Shown here: positions 50,895 through 59,477 of the stretch, one piece after another
Layout: the number at the start of each line of letters is the position of its first letter
Numbering within the stretch: the stretch's first letter is position 1
Origin: Halorussus gelatinilyticus
GTDB lineage: Archaea > Halobacteriota > Halobacteria > Halobacteriales > Haladaptataceae
Direction: 5' to 3'
Length of the DNA stretch: 64,000 nt
NCBI RefSeq assembly: GCF_023238445.1
Contig: NZ_CP096658.1
Span: forward strand, 3,596,001 to 3,660,000
Translations under genes and position numbers: made by a program
The notes under the pieces: generated by a model
The model's database searches: none
Told to the model about the DNA's origin: nothing
What the model saw: the letters and a program-made list of their open reading frames with translations, nothing else

Positions 50895-52208
50895 ATGGCT
50901 ACGTTCCGTTCCTTCGAGGGACTCCGCGACGCGCTCGCGGACGCCGAGTTCGACCGACCGCCCGCAATCGTCTGCAACGCCCACATCACCGGCCTGAGCG
51001 TGGCCCGCGCGCTTCAGGCCCGCGACGTGCCGGTAATCGCCATCGACCGCAACGAGAAGGGCGTCGCGCCCTACTCGGACGCCGTCGATTTCGCGGGGCG
51101 AGTCACCTACCCGCTGGACGACGAGGCGGGCTTCTGCGAGGACGTGGAGGCCCTCGCCGCCGAGTTGGACCACGAACCGGTCGCGTTCGGGTGCATGGAC
51201 GAGTGGGTCCACGCCTTCTCCCGGACCGAACCCGAGGGCGTGGTCCTCCCGTTCGCCGAGCGCGCGACCATCGACCGCGTGCTGGACAAAGAATCGCTGT
51301 ACACCGTCGCCGAGGAGTTGGGCGTTCCCTACCCCGAGACCTACCGCATCGCCGAGACCGACCCCACAGAGACCGGCGGCGAGCAGGGACCCGCCGGGCG
51401 TGAGGGCGGACCGGGCGGCGAGGGCCGCGAGAGCATCCCCGCCGCGGAGGCCGCTGAACGACTGGGCTTCCCGCTCGTGGTCAAGCCCGCCCTGAAGCGG
51501 AAGTTCGCCGAGGCGGTCGGGACCAACGTCATCGAAGTCGCCGACGAAGCGGAGTTCGAGGACGTGGTGGCCAACGCCGCCGCGGAGGGCGTCCGCGTGA
51601 TGGCCCAAGAGAAGGTCCCGGCCGTACAGGGAGAGGACTGCTCGCTGGCCTCCTACGTGCCCGAATCGGGCGACGCCGTCTCGTTCGTCGGGAACGCCCG
51701 CGTCCGGTACCCGCTCGGCTACGGCACCTCCTGCGTCGTCCGGCGCGCCACGGGCGAGGACGCCCGAGAGGTCGAGGAGAACGCGCTCGCGGTCCTCGAC
51801 GAGACGGGCTACTACGGCATCAGCGAGGCCGAGTTCCTCTACGACGGCGACCGCGAGCAGTACGCCCTCATCGACGTGAACACCCGGCCGTGGAAGTGGA
51901 TTTCACTGCCGGTACAGGCCGGCGCGAACCTCCCGCTGGCGGCCTACAGCGATGCAGTCGGCGAGGACTACGAGGCCGACGAGGTACGTGACGCGAGTTG
52001 GGTCTACCTCGCGGATTACCTGAAAGCGCTCGGAACCGAAGGGTTCGCGGACGTGCTGAGCCGCGACGACTGGCTCTCGCTCATGTCCGGCGACTTCGAG
52101 GCGAGCGCCGACCTGACGACCGGCGTGTACCGTCCCTCCGACCCCGCACCGGCGTACCAGCTTCTCACGACGGAGTTCGGGACGCAGGAGTACTACTGCT
52201 CCTGTTGA
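50895..52208 (+). CDS. ATP-grasp ligase
   Basis: 437-residue ATP-grasp enzyme similar to carboxylate-amine ligases. An N-terminal Rossmann-like domain (AIVCNAHITGLSVARALQ) is followed by the ATP-grasp core (GFPLVVKPALKRKFAEAVG, VMAQEKVPAVQGEDCSL) and metal-binding end (ALIDVNTRPWKWISLPVQAG). A Gly/Glu-rich insert (about 155-175) is variable. The substrate is unknown. ATG 50895 was used; the in-frame extension upstream is repeat DNA. It is followed after 8 nt by an EamA exporter, so the pair may make and export a small conjugate (inference). Confidence 0.85.
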   Translation: MATFRSFEGLRDALADAEFDRPPAIVCNAHITGLSVARALQARDVPVIAIDRNEKGVAPYSDAVDFAGRVTYPLDDEAGFCEDVEALAAELDHEPVAFGCMDEWVHAFSRTEPEGVVLPFAERATIDRVLDKESLYTVAEELGVPYPETYRIAETDPTETGGEQGPAGREGGPGGEGRESIPAAEAAERLGFPLVVKPALKRKFAEAVGTNVIEVADEAEFEDVVANAAAEGVRVMAQEKVPAVQGEDCSLASYVPESGDAVSFVGNARVRYPLGYGTSCVVRRATGEDAREVEENALAVLDETGYYGISEAEFLYDGDREQYALIDVNTRPWKWISLPVQAGANLPLAAYSDAVGEDYEADEVRDASWVYLADYLKALGTEGFADVLSRDDWLSLMSGDFEASADLTTGVYRPSDPAPAYQLLTTEFGTQEYYCSC

Positions 52209-52216
52209 CGCCGAAC

Positions 52217-53143
52217 GTGAACGACCGCACCGCGACCATCGGACTGTTCGCCTCGCTCGCCGTGCTCTGGGGGTTCTCGTTTCTGGCGATTTCCGTCGGT
52301 CTCGAATCGCTGGCGCCCGTGCTGTTCGCCGCGTTCCGGTACGACGTCGCCGCCGTCCTCCTGCTCGGCTACGCGTTCGTCCGCGACACCGCACCCTGGC
52401 CGACCGACCGCGCCAGCGCGAGCGCCGTCCTCGCGGGCGGACTGTTCCTGGTCGCCGCGAACGCGTTCCTCTTCGTCGGCCAGCAGACCGTGCCCAGCGG
52501 GGTAGCGGCCATCATGCAGAGCCTCGTTCCCATCGCGACATCGCTGTGGGCGCTCGCGTTGTTGCCGGAAGAGCGCGTCTCGGCCCGCGGTGCGGTGGGC
52601 ATCGCGCTGGGCCTCGTCGGCGTCGGACTCATCGTCCGGCCCGACCCCGCGAACCTGCTCGGCGACGACGTCATCGGGCGACTGTTCATCCTGCTTCAGG
52701 TCGCCGGCGTCGCGCTCGGGGGCGTCCTGATTCAGCGCGCCCGACCCACGCTCGAACGGACCGCGCTCACGGGATGGTCGATGCTCGTCGGCGCGCTCGT
52801 CCTGCACGGCGTCAGCGCGGGTCTCGGCGAACCGTTCGCGCTCCCGCGGACCCCGGCGGCCGCCGGGGCGGTCGCGTACCTCGGGGTCTTCGCCACCGCG
52901 ATAGCCTTCGTCATCTACTTCACGCTCCTCGAGGTCCGGGGCGCGCTGGAGACGTCGCTGGTCGCCTACCTCGTCCCGGTCGTCGCCACCGTCGTCGGCG
53001 TCGCGGTTCTCGGAGAGTCTATCACGGCATTCACCGTCCTCGGTTTCGTCCTCGTGTTCGCCGGATTCGTCGTCCTCAAGCGGCGGGCCATCGCCGACCT
53101 GGCGGGCGACACGCGGCGGTTCGTCGCGCGCGCCGACGACTGA
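52217..53143 (+). CDS. EamA/DMT-family exporter
   Basis: 308 residues, ten hydrophobic helices in two EamA repeats (first ATIGLFASLAVLWGFSFLAISVG, second IGRLFILLQVAGVALGGVLIQRA with TSLVAYLVPVVATVVGVAVLGE). DMT-superfamily transporters export amino acids and metabolites. The start is GTG 52217, 8 nt after the ATP-grasp stop; it may be translationally coupled to it. The proximity suggests a shared pathway with the upstream ligase. Confidence 0.88.
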   Translation: MNDRTATIGLFASLAVLWGFSFLAISVGLESLAPVLFAAFRYDVAAVLLLGYAFVRDTAPWPTDRASASAVLAGGLFLVAANAFLFVGQQTVPSGVAAIMQSLVPIATSLWALALLPEERVSARGAVGIALGLVGVGLIVRPDPANLLGDDVIGRLFILLQVAGVALGGVLIQRARPTLERTALTGWSMLVGALVLHGVSAGLGEPFALPRTPAAAGAVAYLGVFATAIAFVIYFTLLEVRGALETSLVAYLVPVVATVVGVAVLGESITAFTVLGFVLVFAGFVVLKRRAIADLAGDTRRFVARADD

Positions 53144-53242
53144 CCGGCGCTCCCGGAGCGACCCCCTGTCGCCGTCCGAGGTCGGCCGCACGTCTCGCCG
53201 GTTTCCCGGTCTTTTCCCGCGGCGACGCCCACTTCCAGAGCA

Positions 53243-54604
53243 ATGAGCAGCGACTACATCCACCTCAACCTCTTCACGATGAACTCGGTCGAACACGTCA
53301 CGACCGGCAACTGGCGGACGCCGGGCGACCAGTCCCACCGTTACACCGACGTCGAGTACTGGCTCGACGTGGCCCGGACCGCCGAGCGCGGCGGGTTCGA
53401 CGCAGTGTTCTTCGCGGACGTGCGTGGCATCTACGACGTGTTCGGCGGCGACAGCGACACTGCAATCGAGAACGCGGTCCAGACGCCCGCGAACGACCCG
53501 CAGGCGCTCGTTCCCGCGATGGCGACCGTCACCGACAATCTGGGGTTCGCCGTGACGCGCTCGACGACCTACGTCCACCCCTACCAGTTGGCCCGCGAAC
53601 TCTCGACGCTGGACCACGTGACCGACGGCCGCGTCGCGTTCAACATCGTCACCTCCTATCTGGAGAGCGCGGCACGGAATCTGGGGCTAGACGAGCGGAT
53701 GGACCGCCAGACCAGATACGACCGGGCCGACGAGTTCATGGACGTCTGCCACCGCCTCTGGGAGGAGAGTTGGGAGGACGACGCCGTGGTCCGGGACCGC
53801 GAGTCGGGCGTCTACACCGACCCGGAGAAAGTCTCGGACATCGACTTCGAGGGCGAGTACTTCTCGGTCCCCGACGCCCACAGTTGCGAACCCTCGCCCC
53901 AGCGGACGCCCGTACTGTATCAGGCCGGGTCCTCGGACCGCGGACGGGACTTCGCGGCGAACAACGCCGAGGCGGTCTTCGTCAGCCAACCCACCGAGGA
54001 GGGCGTCCGGGACTACGTGGCCGACCTCCGCGAGCGCGCCGAGGCGCGCGGCCGCGACCCCGACGAACTCCGCTTCTTCCCCGGCATCGTCCCGGTCGTC
54101 GGCGAGACCGAGGACGTCGCCCGCGAGAAGTACGAGACCTACGCCGAGAACGTCGATTACGAGGCGACTCTGGCACTACTTGCCGGTTTCACCGACATCG
54201 ACTTCTCCGAACTGGACCCCGACCAGAAGGTCGAGCACATCGAGACCGACGCGATTCAGGGCGCGGTCAACGCCTTCACGCAGAACGACCCCGACCGGGA
54301 CTGGACGGTCGGCGAAGTCGCGGAGTTCGCGGGATTGGGGTCCACGTCGCCGGTCGTCGTCGGGAGTCCGGAGCAGGTCGCCGACGAACTCCAGTACTGG
54401 TACGAGGAGGTCGGCGTGGACGGATTCAACGTCAAGGAGGTCGTCCGGCCGGGCACCCTCCGGGACTTCGTGGACATGGTGGTGCCGGAACTGCGCGAGC
54501 GCGGACTGGTCCGCGACGAGTACGAGGGCGAGACGTTGCGCGAGAACCTGTTCGAGGAGGAAGGCCGGACGCGACTGGCAGCGGACCACCCGGCGTGGAA
54601 CTGA
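53243..54604 (+). CDS. LLM-class FMN-dependent monooxygenase (NtaA/SnaA/DszA family)
   Basis: 453-residue bacterial-luciferase-fold flavin monooxygenase. The N-terminus (GNWRTPGDQSHRYTDVEYWLDVARTAERGGFDAVFFAD) and RSTTYVHPYQLARELSTLDHVTDGRVAFNIVTS are typical of the nitrilotriacetate/dibenzothiophene-sulfone monooxygenase group. They use FMNH2 from a separate reductase; none is adjacent. TLALLAGFTDIDFS and the C-terminal VVVGSPEQVADELQYW complete the fold. The substrate is unknown. Confidence 0.9.
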   Translation: MSSDYIHLNLFTMNSVEHVTTGNWRTPGDQSHRYTDVEYWLDVARTAERGGFDAVFFADVRGIYDVFGGDSDTAIENAVQTPANDPQALVPAMATVTDNLGFAVTRSTTYVHPYQLARELSTLDHVTDGRVAFNIVTSYLESAARNLGLDERMDRQTRYDRADEFMDVCHRLWEESWEDDAVVRDRESGVYTDPEKVSDIDFEGEYFSVPDAHSCEPSPQRTPVLYQAGSSDRGRDFAANNAEAVFVSQPTEEGVRDYVADLRERAEARGRDPDELRFFPGIVPVVGETEDVAREKYETYAENVDYEATLALLAGFTDIDFSELDPDQKVEHIETDAIQGAVNAFTQNDPDRDWTVGEVAEFAGLGSTSPVVVGSPEQVADELQYWYEEVGVDGFNVKEVVRPGTLRDFVDMVVPELRERGLVRDEYEGETLRENLFEEEGRTRLAADHPAWN

Positions 54605-54655
54605 GGTCGGGCGCTCCCCCTTCTCACGAAACGGTGGTTTAGATGAAATAACCAA

Positions 54656-54665
54656 AGTTTTTAAC
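54656..54665 (+). promoter_or_regulatory. TATA box of the 246-residue membrane protein
   Basis: AGTTTTTAAC lies about 34 nt before the ATG at 54695 in an AT-rich stretch. Confidence 0.5.
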
Positions 54666-54694
54666 ATCGGAGCGTGCGCCGCCACTGTTAGAGT

Positions 54695-55435
54695 ATGGCA
54701 ACCACGTCACGAAGTTTCGTCGGCGGTATGGCGAACCGGGCGAACCCGGCGTTCGCGGCGGGCGTCGTCGCGGTGCCGCTGGTCGCGCTGGCCTACGGCG
54801 TCACGGTCGGCCCGCTCCGGCACCTGACCTACGTCCACGTCATGGCGGGCGTCCTGTGGACCGGCATCGACCTCTTTCTGGGACTGGTCCTCGGGCCGGT
54901 CATCGGCGGACTGGACGAGTCCGAGAAGGCGTCGGTGTTCCGGCGGCTCACCCCGAAGACGACGTTCCTGATGCCGTCGCTCGCGCTCGTGACCGTCTTC
55001 GGCGGCATCACGCTGGCCCAGGAGTTGGGCAAGTTCCCCCACGCCGGCCCGTGGATAGCGCTGATGAGTACCGCCATCGCGCTCCCGGTCGTCCTGCTGA
55101 TGGCGCGGCAGTTCGACGCGCTGACCGACCGGCGGACGCTCGCGGCGTTCGGCCTCCTCGCGGTCGTCCACGCGGCGTGGTTGTTCCGGACCCTCCCGGA
55201 GTTCGCCATGACCTCGCCCGAGATCGCGGCCGCGCTCGGCATCGTCGTCCTCCTGTCGATTCAGGGCTTCGGCGTGCTCCTGCCGGGCGAACTCCGGATG
55301 TATCGCGAGATGACCAGCGCGAACCCCGACGAGGAACTCATCGGTGCCATCGGGATGCGGAACGCCAAGCTGAGCGGGATTCAGGGCGTGCTCCAGTTGG
55401 CGATAATCTTCGTGATGGTGTACGTTCGGTTCTGA
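54695..55435 (+). CDS. CopD/DUF2269-like multi-pass membrane protein
   Basis: 246 residues with about six to seven hydrophobic helices. VHVMAGVLWTGIDLFLGLVLGPVIGGL has the His and the G-x-x-W-x-G context of the CopD/DUF2269-type membrane family. PKTTFLMPSLALVTVFGGITLAQEL and the end SGIQGVLQLAIIFVMVYVRF complete the membrane core. A role in copper handling or redox at the membrane is possible but not shown. Monocistronic with its own TATA box. Confidence 0.7.
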   Translation: MATTSRSFVGGMANRANPAFAAGVVAVPLVALAYGVTVGPLRHLTYVHVMAGVLWTGIDLFLGLVLGPVIGGLDESEKASVFRRLTPKTTFLMPSLALVTVFGGITLAQELGKFPHAGPWIALMSTAIALPVVLLMARQFDALTDRRTLAAFGLLAVVHAAWLFRTLPEFAMTSPEIAAALGIVVLLSIQGFGVLLPGELRMYREMTSANPDEELIGAIGMRNAKLSGIQGVLQLAIIFVMVYVRF

Positions 55436-55501
55436 ACCGACGGTGAAACGCGACTTTCGGTCTCGGCAAGGTTTTCGTTCCCGACGGTCCTCCGGTCGGA
55501 C

Positions 55502-56866
55502 GTGGACCGCCGCCAGTTGCTCTCCTCGCTCGCCGGATTGAGTGCCCCGGTGTCGCCGGGTGTCTCGGCACCGGGGACCGCCCCGAAACCGGGAAGTGTT
55601 CCCGCGATGAACGTTCCGGAAGACGTGAACGCACCGGCCGACAGCTACGTCGCCGGGAACGCGGACTTCGGCCTCGCGCTCCTCGACCGCCTCGCCGACG
55701 AGTCGCCCGACCGGAACCGGTTCGTCTCGCCGTACAGCGTCGGCGTCGCGCTGGCGATGACCTACGCCGGGGCGCGCGGCGAGACCCGGACCGAGATGGC
55801 CGAGACCATGCGGTTCCACCCGACCGGCGACGAGTTACACCCGACGGTGGCCGCCCTGCGCTCGGCCCTGCCGCTCGCCGACTCGGACTCGTCCGAGTCG
55901 GCGACTACCGCTGGCGATAGCGACGAGAGCGATGGCGACGACGGGGCCGAGCAGCGCGGCGACGGCGTCCCCCTCCGACTCGTCGGCGCGAACGCACTCT
56001 GGGGGCAGGAGGGCTACCCCTTCCGCGAGGAGTTCCTGCGGAGGCTGGAACAGCACTACGGCGCGGGTCTCGGCCGGGTGGATTTCGCGGGGAATCCGGA
56101 CGAAGCGCGGCGGGCCATCAACGAGTGGATCGCCGACCGGACCCGCGAGAAGGTCCCCGAACTGTTCCCGGAGGGAGTCATCGACCAGCAAACACGGCTC
56201 GTCCTCGCCAACGCGGTCTCCTTCCGGGCGAACTGGGCCGACACCTTCGACGAGGAGACCACCGGGCCGAAGCCCTTCACAGCGCTCGACGGGACGACCG
56301 ACGAAGTGCCGACGATGTACCAACAGGAGCGGTTTCCCTTCACCGAGGTGGACGGCGTGAAGGTCCTCGAACTCCCCTACGCCGGCGGAAACACCGACAT
56401 GGCCCTCTTCATGCCGCCGCGCGGACGGGAGCAGTTCCGCGAGTTCGAGCGGCACCTCGACGCCGACCGCCTCACGGAACTGCTCGACGCGACCGAGGCG
56501 CGGGAGGTCGAGGTCCGACTCCCCCGGTTCGAGTTCCGGTCGGACCTCGACCTCGCCGAGCGGTTGGCGACGATGGGGATGCCCACCGCGTTCACCCGCG
56601 AGGCGAACTTCGACGGGATGGCCGACGACGACGACGCCAGCGAATCGCCGAAACTCAGGTCGGTGATGCACGAGGCCTACGTCCGAGTGGACGAGCGGGG
56701 AACCGAGGCCGCGGCGGCGACCGGCGTGGAGGCCGAGGCGCTGGGCGCCCCCCGGAACCCCGCGACGTTCGTCGCGGACCGGCCGTTCCTGTTCGTGATT
56801 CGTCACCGTCCGACCGGGACGGTGCTGTTCCTCGGTCGGGTCGCGGACGCCGCGGCGGCGAACTGA
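55502..56866 (+). CDS. secreted serpin protease inhibitor
   Basis: 454-residue serpin from GTG 55502. A short RR-containing signal (DRRQLLSSLAGLSA) suggests Tat export. Serpin landmarks are FVSPYSVGVALAMTYAGARGET (helix), FRANWADTFDEETT, MYQQERFPF, and the hinge of the reactive loop DERGTEAAAATGVEAEALGAP, where GTEAAAA is the inhibitory P15-P9 pattern. Counting from P15 Gly puts P1 at the Leu of EAL-GAP. The C-terminus FVADRPFLFVIRHRPTGTVLFLGRV is normal. An acidic Ser/Asp insertion (about 125-150) is halophilic. Expected to inhibit extracellular subtilisin- or chymotrypsin-like proteases. Confidence 0.9.
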   Translation: MDRRQLLSSLAGLSAPVSPGVSAPGTAPKPGSVPAMNVPEDVNAPADSYVAGNADFGLALLDRLADESPDRNRFVSPYSVGVALAMTYAGARGETRTEMAETMRFHPTGDELHPTVAALRSALPLADSDSSESATTAGDSDESDGDDGAEQRGDGVPLRLVGANALWGQEGYPFREEFLRRLEQHYGAGLGRVDFAGNPDEARRAINEWIADRTREKVPELFPEGVIDQQTRLVLANAVSFRANWADTFDEETTGPKPFTALDGTTDEVPTMYQQERFPFTEVDGVKVLELPYAGGNTDMALFMPPRGREQFREFERHLDADRLTELLDATEAREVEVRLPRFEFRSDLDLAERLATMGMPTAFTREANFDGMADDDDASESPKLRSVMHEAYVRVDERGTEAAAATGVEAEALGAPRNPATFVADRPFLFVIRHRPTGTVLFLGRVADAAAAN

Positions 56867-56937
56867 CCGGCGAAGCGGGAAGCGGCGGTGCGCGGCGAGC
56901 AGTAGGACTTTTGACCGGCCCGCGCAACCACACCAAC

Positions 56938-57747
56938 ATGACCGATTCCCGCGAGATACTGCTGACGAACGACGACGGGATAGACAGCCCCGGCATCCGC
57001 GCGCTCTACGACGCCCTCTCGGAGGTCGGCAACGTCACGACGGTCGCGCCCGCCGACGACCAGAGCGCGGTCGGCCGGGCGATGACGTACGAGGTCCCCG
57101 TCGAGGAACACGAACTCGGCTACGCCGTCGGCGGGACGCCCTCCGACTGCGTGGTCGCGGGACTCGCGGAACTCGGGCCGTACCCCGACATCGTAGTCTC
57201 GGGCTGTAACAAGGGCGCGAACATCGGCGCGTACGTCCTCGGACGCTCGGGCACCGTCAGCGCCGCAGTCGAAGCGGCGTTCTTCGGCGTCCCCGCTATC
57301 GCGGCGTCGCTCCACATCCCCCAGAGCGAGTGGCCCCGCGACACGACCGTCGAGGAGTACGCCGAGGTCGCCGAGGCGGTCCGCTACCTCGTGGAGCGCG
57401 CGCCCGACGCCGGAGTCTTCGAGCAGGCGGAGTATCTGAACGTCAACGGACCCCTGCCGAGAGACGCCGGCGCGGTCGGCGACCGCGGCGGGGCGGACGG
57501 CGGGGTGCGAACCCCGATGGAAGTCACTCGGCCCTCGCACGTCTACGACATGGACGCGACCGAGGAGGACGGCGTGGTGACGCTCCACGACCAGACGTGG
57601 GGACAACTGGAGGGCGACACGCTCTCGGACCCGGAGGGCACCGACCGCCGGGCGGTCTTCGAGGGGAAGATAAGCGTCTCGCCGCTGACCGCTCCGCACA
57701 CGACCGAGCGCCACGACGCGCTGGACGACCTCGCCGAGCAGTTCTGA
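56938..57747 (+). CDS. surE: SurE 5'/3'-nucleotidase
   Basis: 269-residue SurE phosphatase. The nucleotide and metal site motif LLTNDDGIDSPGI (8-20) is intact, with later APADDQSAVGRAMT (about 38-51) and VSGCNKGANIG (about 82-92, the metal Asn). It hydrolyses nucleoside monophosphates and short polyphosphates. A Gly/Asp-rich loop (DRGGADGGVR) is present near 183-192. ATG 56938; a long frame upstream is a shadow of the serpin gene. Confidence 0.93.
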   Translation: MTDSREILLTNDDGIDSPGIRALYDALSEVGNVTTVAPADDQSAVGRAMTYEVPVEEHELGYAVGGTPSDCVVAGLAELGPYPDIVVSGCNKGANIGAYVLGRSGTVSAAVEAAFFGVPAIAASLHIPQSEWPRDTTVEEYAEVAEAVRYLVERAPDAGVFEQAEYLNVNGPLPRDAGAVGDRGGADGGVRTPMEVTRPSHVYDMDATEEDGVVTLHDQTWGQLEGDTLSDPEGTDRRAVFEGKISVSPLTAPHTTERHDALDDLAEQF

Positions 57748-57816
57748 GTTCTGGAGAGGATTCGAAGCGGACGGCGGACGGAGCCGAGTTCCCCCACGGC
57801 TGATTCGCGTTCGCAC

Positions 57817-57990
57817 CTACGGCGACCCGTCGAACCCGCTGTCGAAGCGGTCGCCGGTCTTGCTCAGGTGTTCGATGCCGGGACAGTCGTGCTTCTCGGG
57901 GAGTTGGTGGTGCGGGCAGAACGTCCCCTCGCAGTACGAACAGCCACGCGCGCTGACTAATTTCTCGCCGCACTGATTGCAAGTGTCCAT
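57817..57990 (-). CDS. AN1-type zinc finger protein
   Basis: 57 residues holding the AN1 zinc pattern: CNQCG, CSYCEGTFC, HHQLPEKHDC and a C-terminal acidic tail. Archaeal AN1 proteins of this size are small zinc-binding adaptors of unknown role. The start was taken at ATG 57990 (MDTCNQCG) rather than the longer frame. It is convergent with surE. Confidence 0.87.
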   Translation of the reverse strand: MDTCNQCGEKLVSARGCSYCEGTFCPHHQLPEKHDCPGIEHLSKTGDRFDSGFDGSP

Positions 57991-58159
57991 GGGAGACATA
58001 CACAACCAAACACCAAGGAAGTATGGGAGGGTTCGATTCGTCCGCGTAGCGTCGGAAAACCGAGACGCGCGCGGGCTTCGACGGGGCGATACGTCACTCG
58101 CCGCCGACCCGAGTCAGACGTTAGCAAACTTTATTTAACAGTCTCGAGAAGAGACGCAC

Positions 58160-58579
58160 ATGGTCAAGAGTACCGTCCGATTTCCCGAACCCGTCGTCGA
58201 GGAAATCGAAGCGCTCGTCGAGGACGGCGTCGTCGAGAGCAAGTCGGAGTTCCACCGCTTCTGCTCGGAGTACGTCCTCGCGCAGTTGGACCCCGACTTC
58301 GAGCCGGAGACGCTCGACTTCGAGGAGTTGGAAGACGCGCTCATCCGCGACGCGGGTCCCTCCGAGGAGGAGGGCCTCTCCTTCCTCGAATCGGTACTCT
58401 TCATCCGGAAGCACGCGCTCCGTGGGAACGTCCAAGACGCCGAGGACTTCATCGACCACCATTACGACCCCGCGGACCGCGACGCGGTACTCTTGGAGGA
58501 ACTCCTCTCGTTCTACCACGAGTCGTCGCCGGACTCGGCCGCGACCCCCCGCCGCTCGGTCCAACCCGAGCAGCGGTGA
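58160..58579 (+). CDS. ribbon-helix-helix DNA-binding protein
   Basis: 139 residues. The N-terminal 50 residues are a ribbon-helix-helix (STVRFPEPVVEEIEALVEDGVVESKSEFHRF), the CopG/MetJ-type dimer DNA-binding fold with beta strand VRF. The remainder is acidic and helical (FEELEDALIRDAGPSEEEGLSF, FIDHHYDPADRDAVLLEELLSFYH). The length and acidity resemble haloarchaeal RHH regulators, but it is not next to ftsZ2 as in the cdrS locus. An ACTTTATTTAAC TATA box (58128-58139) is placed for a leaderless ATG at 58160. Confidence 0.82.
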   Translation: MVKSTVRFPEPVVEEIEALVEDGVVESKSEFHRFCSEYVLAQLDPDFEPETLDFEELEDALIRDAGPSEEEGLSFLESVLFIRKHALRGNVQDAEDFIDHHYDPADRDAVLLEELLSFYHESSPDSAATPRRSVQPEQR

Positions 58580-58698
58580 ACGGGACGAGAGCGGCGGCCG
58601 CGTGACCGAGTCCCACATCGAGAACGTGATTCGGAGACGCTCGTCCGCGGACGACTGGAAACCGAGGAGTGATTTTCCCGGAGGGAGTTCAGTCGACC

Positions 58699-59379
58699 AT
58701 GCACCAGACGTTCGTGGAGTTGCTGGAGCGCAACGCCGAACACGCCCAGGAGTTCCGGTCGCGGTTCGGCGACGTACAGGACTCACAGCACCCGGCGGTC
58801 GTCACCGTCTGTTGCTCGGACTCGCGGGTCCTGCAGGACGAGATGTGGGGAAACGACGAACCGGGCCGGGTGTTCACCTGTAGCAACATCGGCAATCGAG
58901 TCGTCCAGCGGACCGAAGCGGGCGAGGCCGTCTCGGGTGACGTTCTCTACCCGGTGGCGCACACCGGCACCGACACCGTGGTCGTGGTGGGCCACACCGG
59001 CTGTGGGGCCGTCACGGCGACCTACGACGCGCTGACCCACGGCCTCGCGGAGCCGCCGGGCATCGACCACTGCCTCGGCCTGCTGAAGCCTCGCCTCCAA
59101 GCGGGCGTCGAGGCGCTCCCCGAGGGCGTGGACCGGACCGAGGCCATCAATCGGCTCGTGGAGTACAACGTCGACCGGCAGGTCGAGTTCCTCCTGGAGA
59201 GCGACGAGATTCCCGACGCCACCGACGTCATCGGCGTCGTCTACGACTTCCAAGACGTGTACGGCGAGCGTCGCGGCGAGGTCCACGTCGTCAACGTAGA
59301 CGGCGAGACCGACCCGGACGCCCTGCGCGAGGAGTATCCGGACATCGGCGACCGGATAGCGCGACTCTGGACGTACTGA
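58699..59379 (+). CDS. beta-class carbonic anhydrase
   Basis: 226 residues. Zinc and catalytic motifs are CCSDSR (C-x-D-x-R, about 38-43) and GHTGCGAVTATYDAL (H-x2-C, about 97-101), the four-ligand pattern of the beta family. It interconverts CO2 and bicarbonate. The start is ATG 58699; the ten residues upstream in frame are unlike the family. An FNT-type channel gene follows 98 nt later. A divergent relative appears to begin at 63640. Confidence 0.93.
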   Translation: MHQTFVELLERNAEHAQEFRSRFGDVQDSQHPAVVTVCCSDSRVLQDEMWGNDEPGRVFTCSNIGNRVVQRTEAGEAVSGDVLYPVAHTGTDTVVVVGHTGCGAVTATYDALTHGLAEPPGIDHCLGLLKPRLQAGVEALPEGVDRTEAINRLVEYNVDRQVEFLLESDEIPDATDVIGVVYDFQDVYGERRGEVHVVNVDGETDPDALREEYPDIGDRIARLWTY

Positions 59380-59477
59380 GAGCGACCCGAGTGGCGCTCG
59401 GTTCGTGAGGGTCGCGAGGGGCGCACGACCACCGGGCGACGGGTCCGTCGCCACAAGTCCCATGTCCGCTCGGAAGA

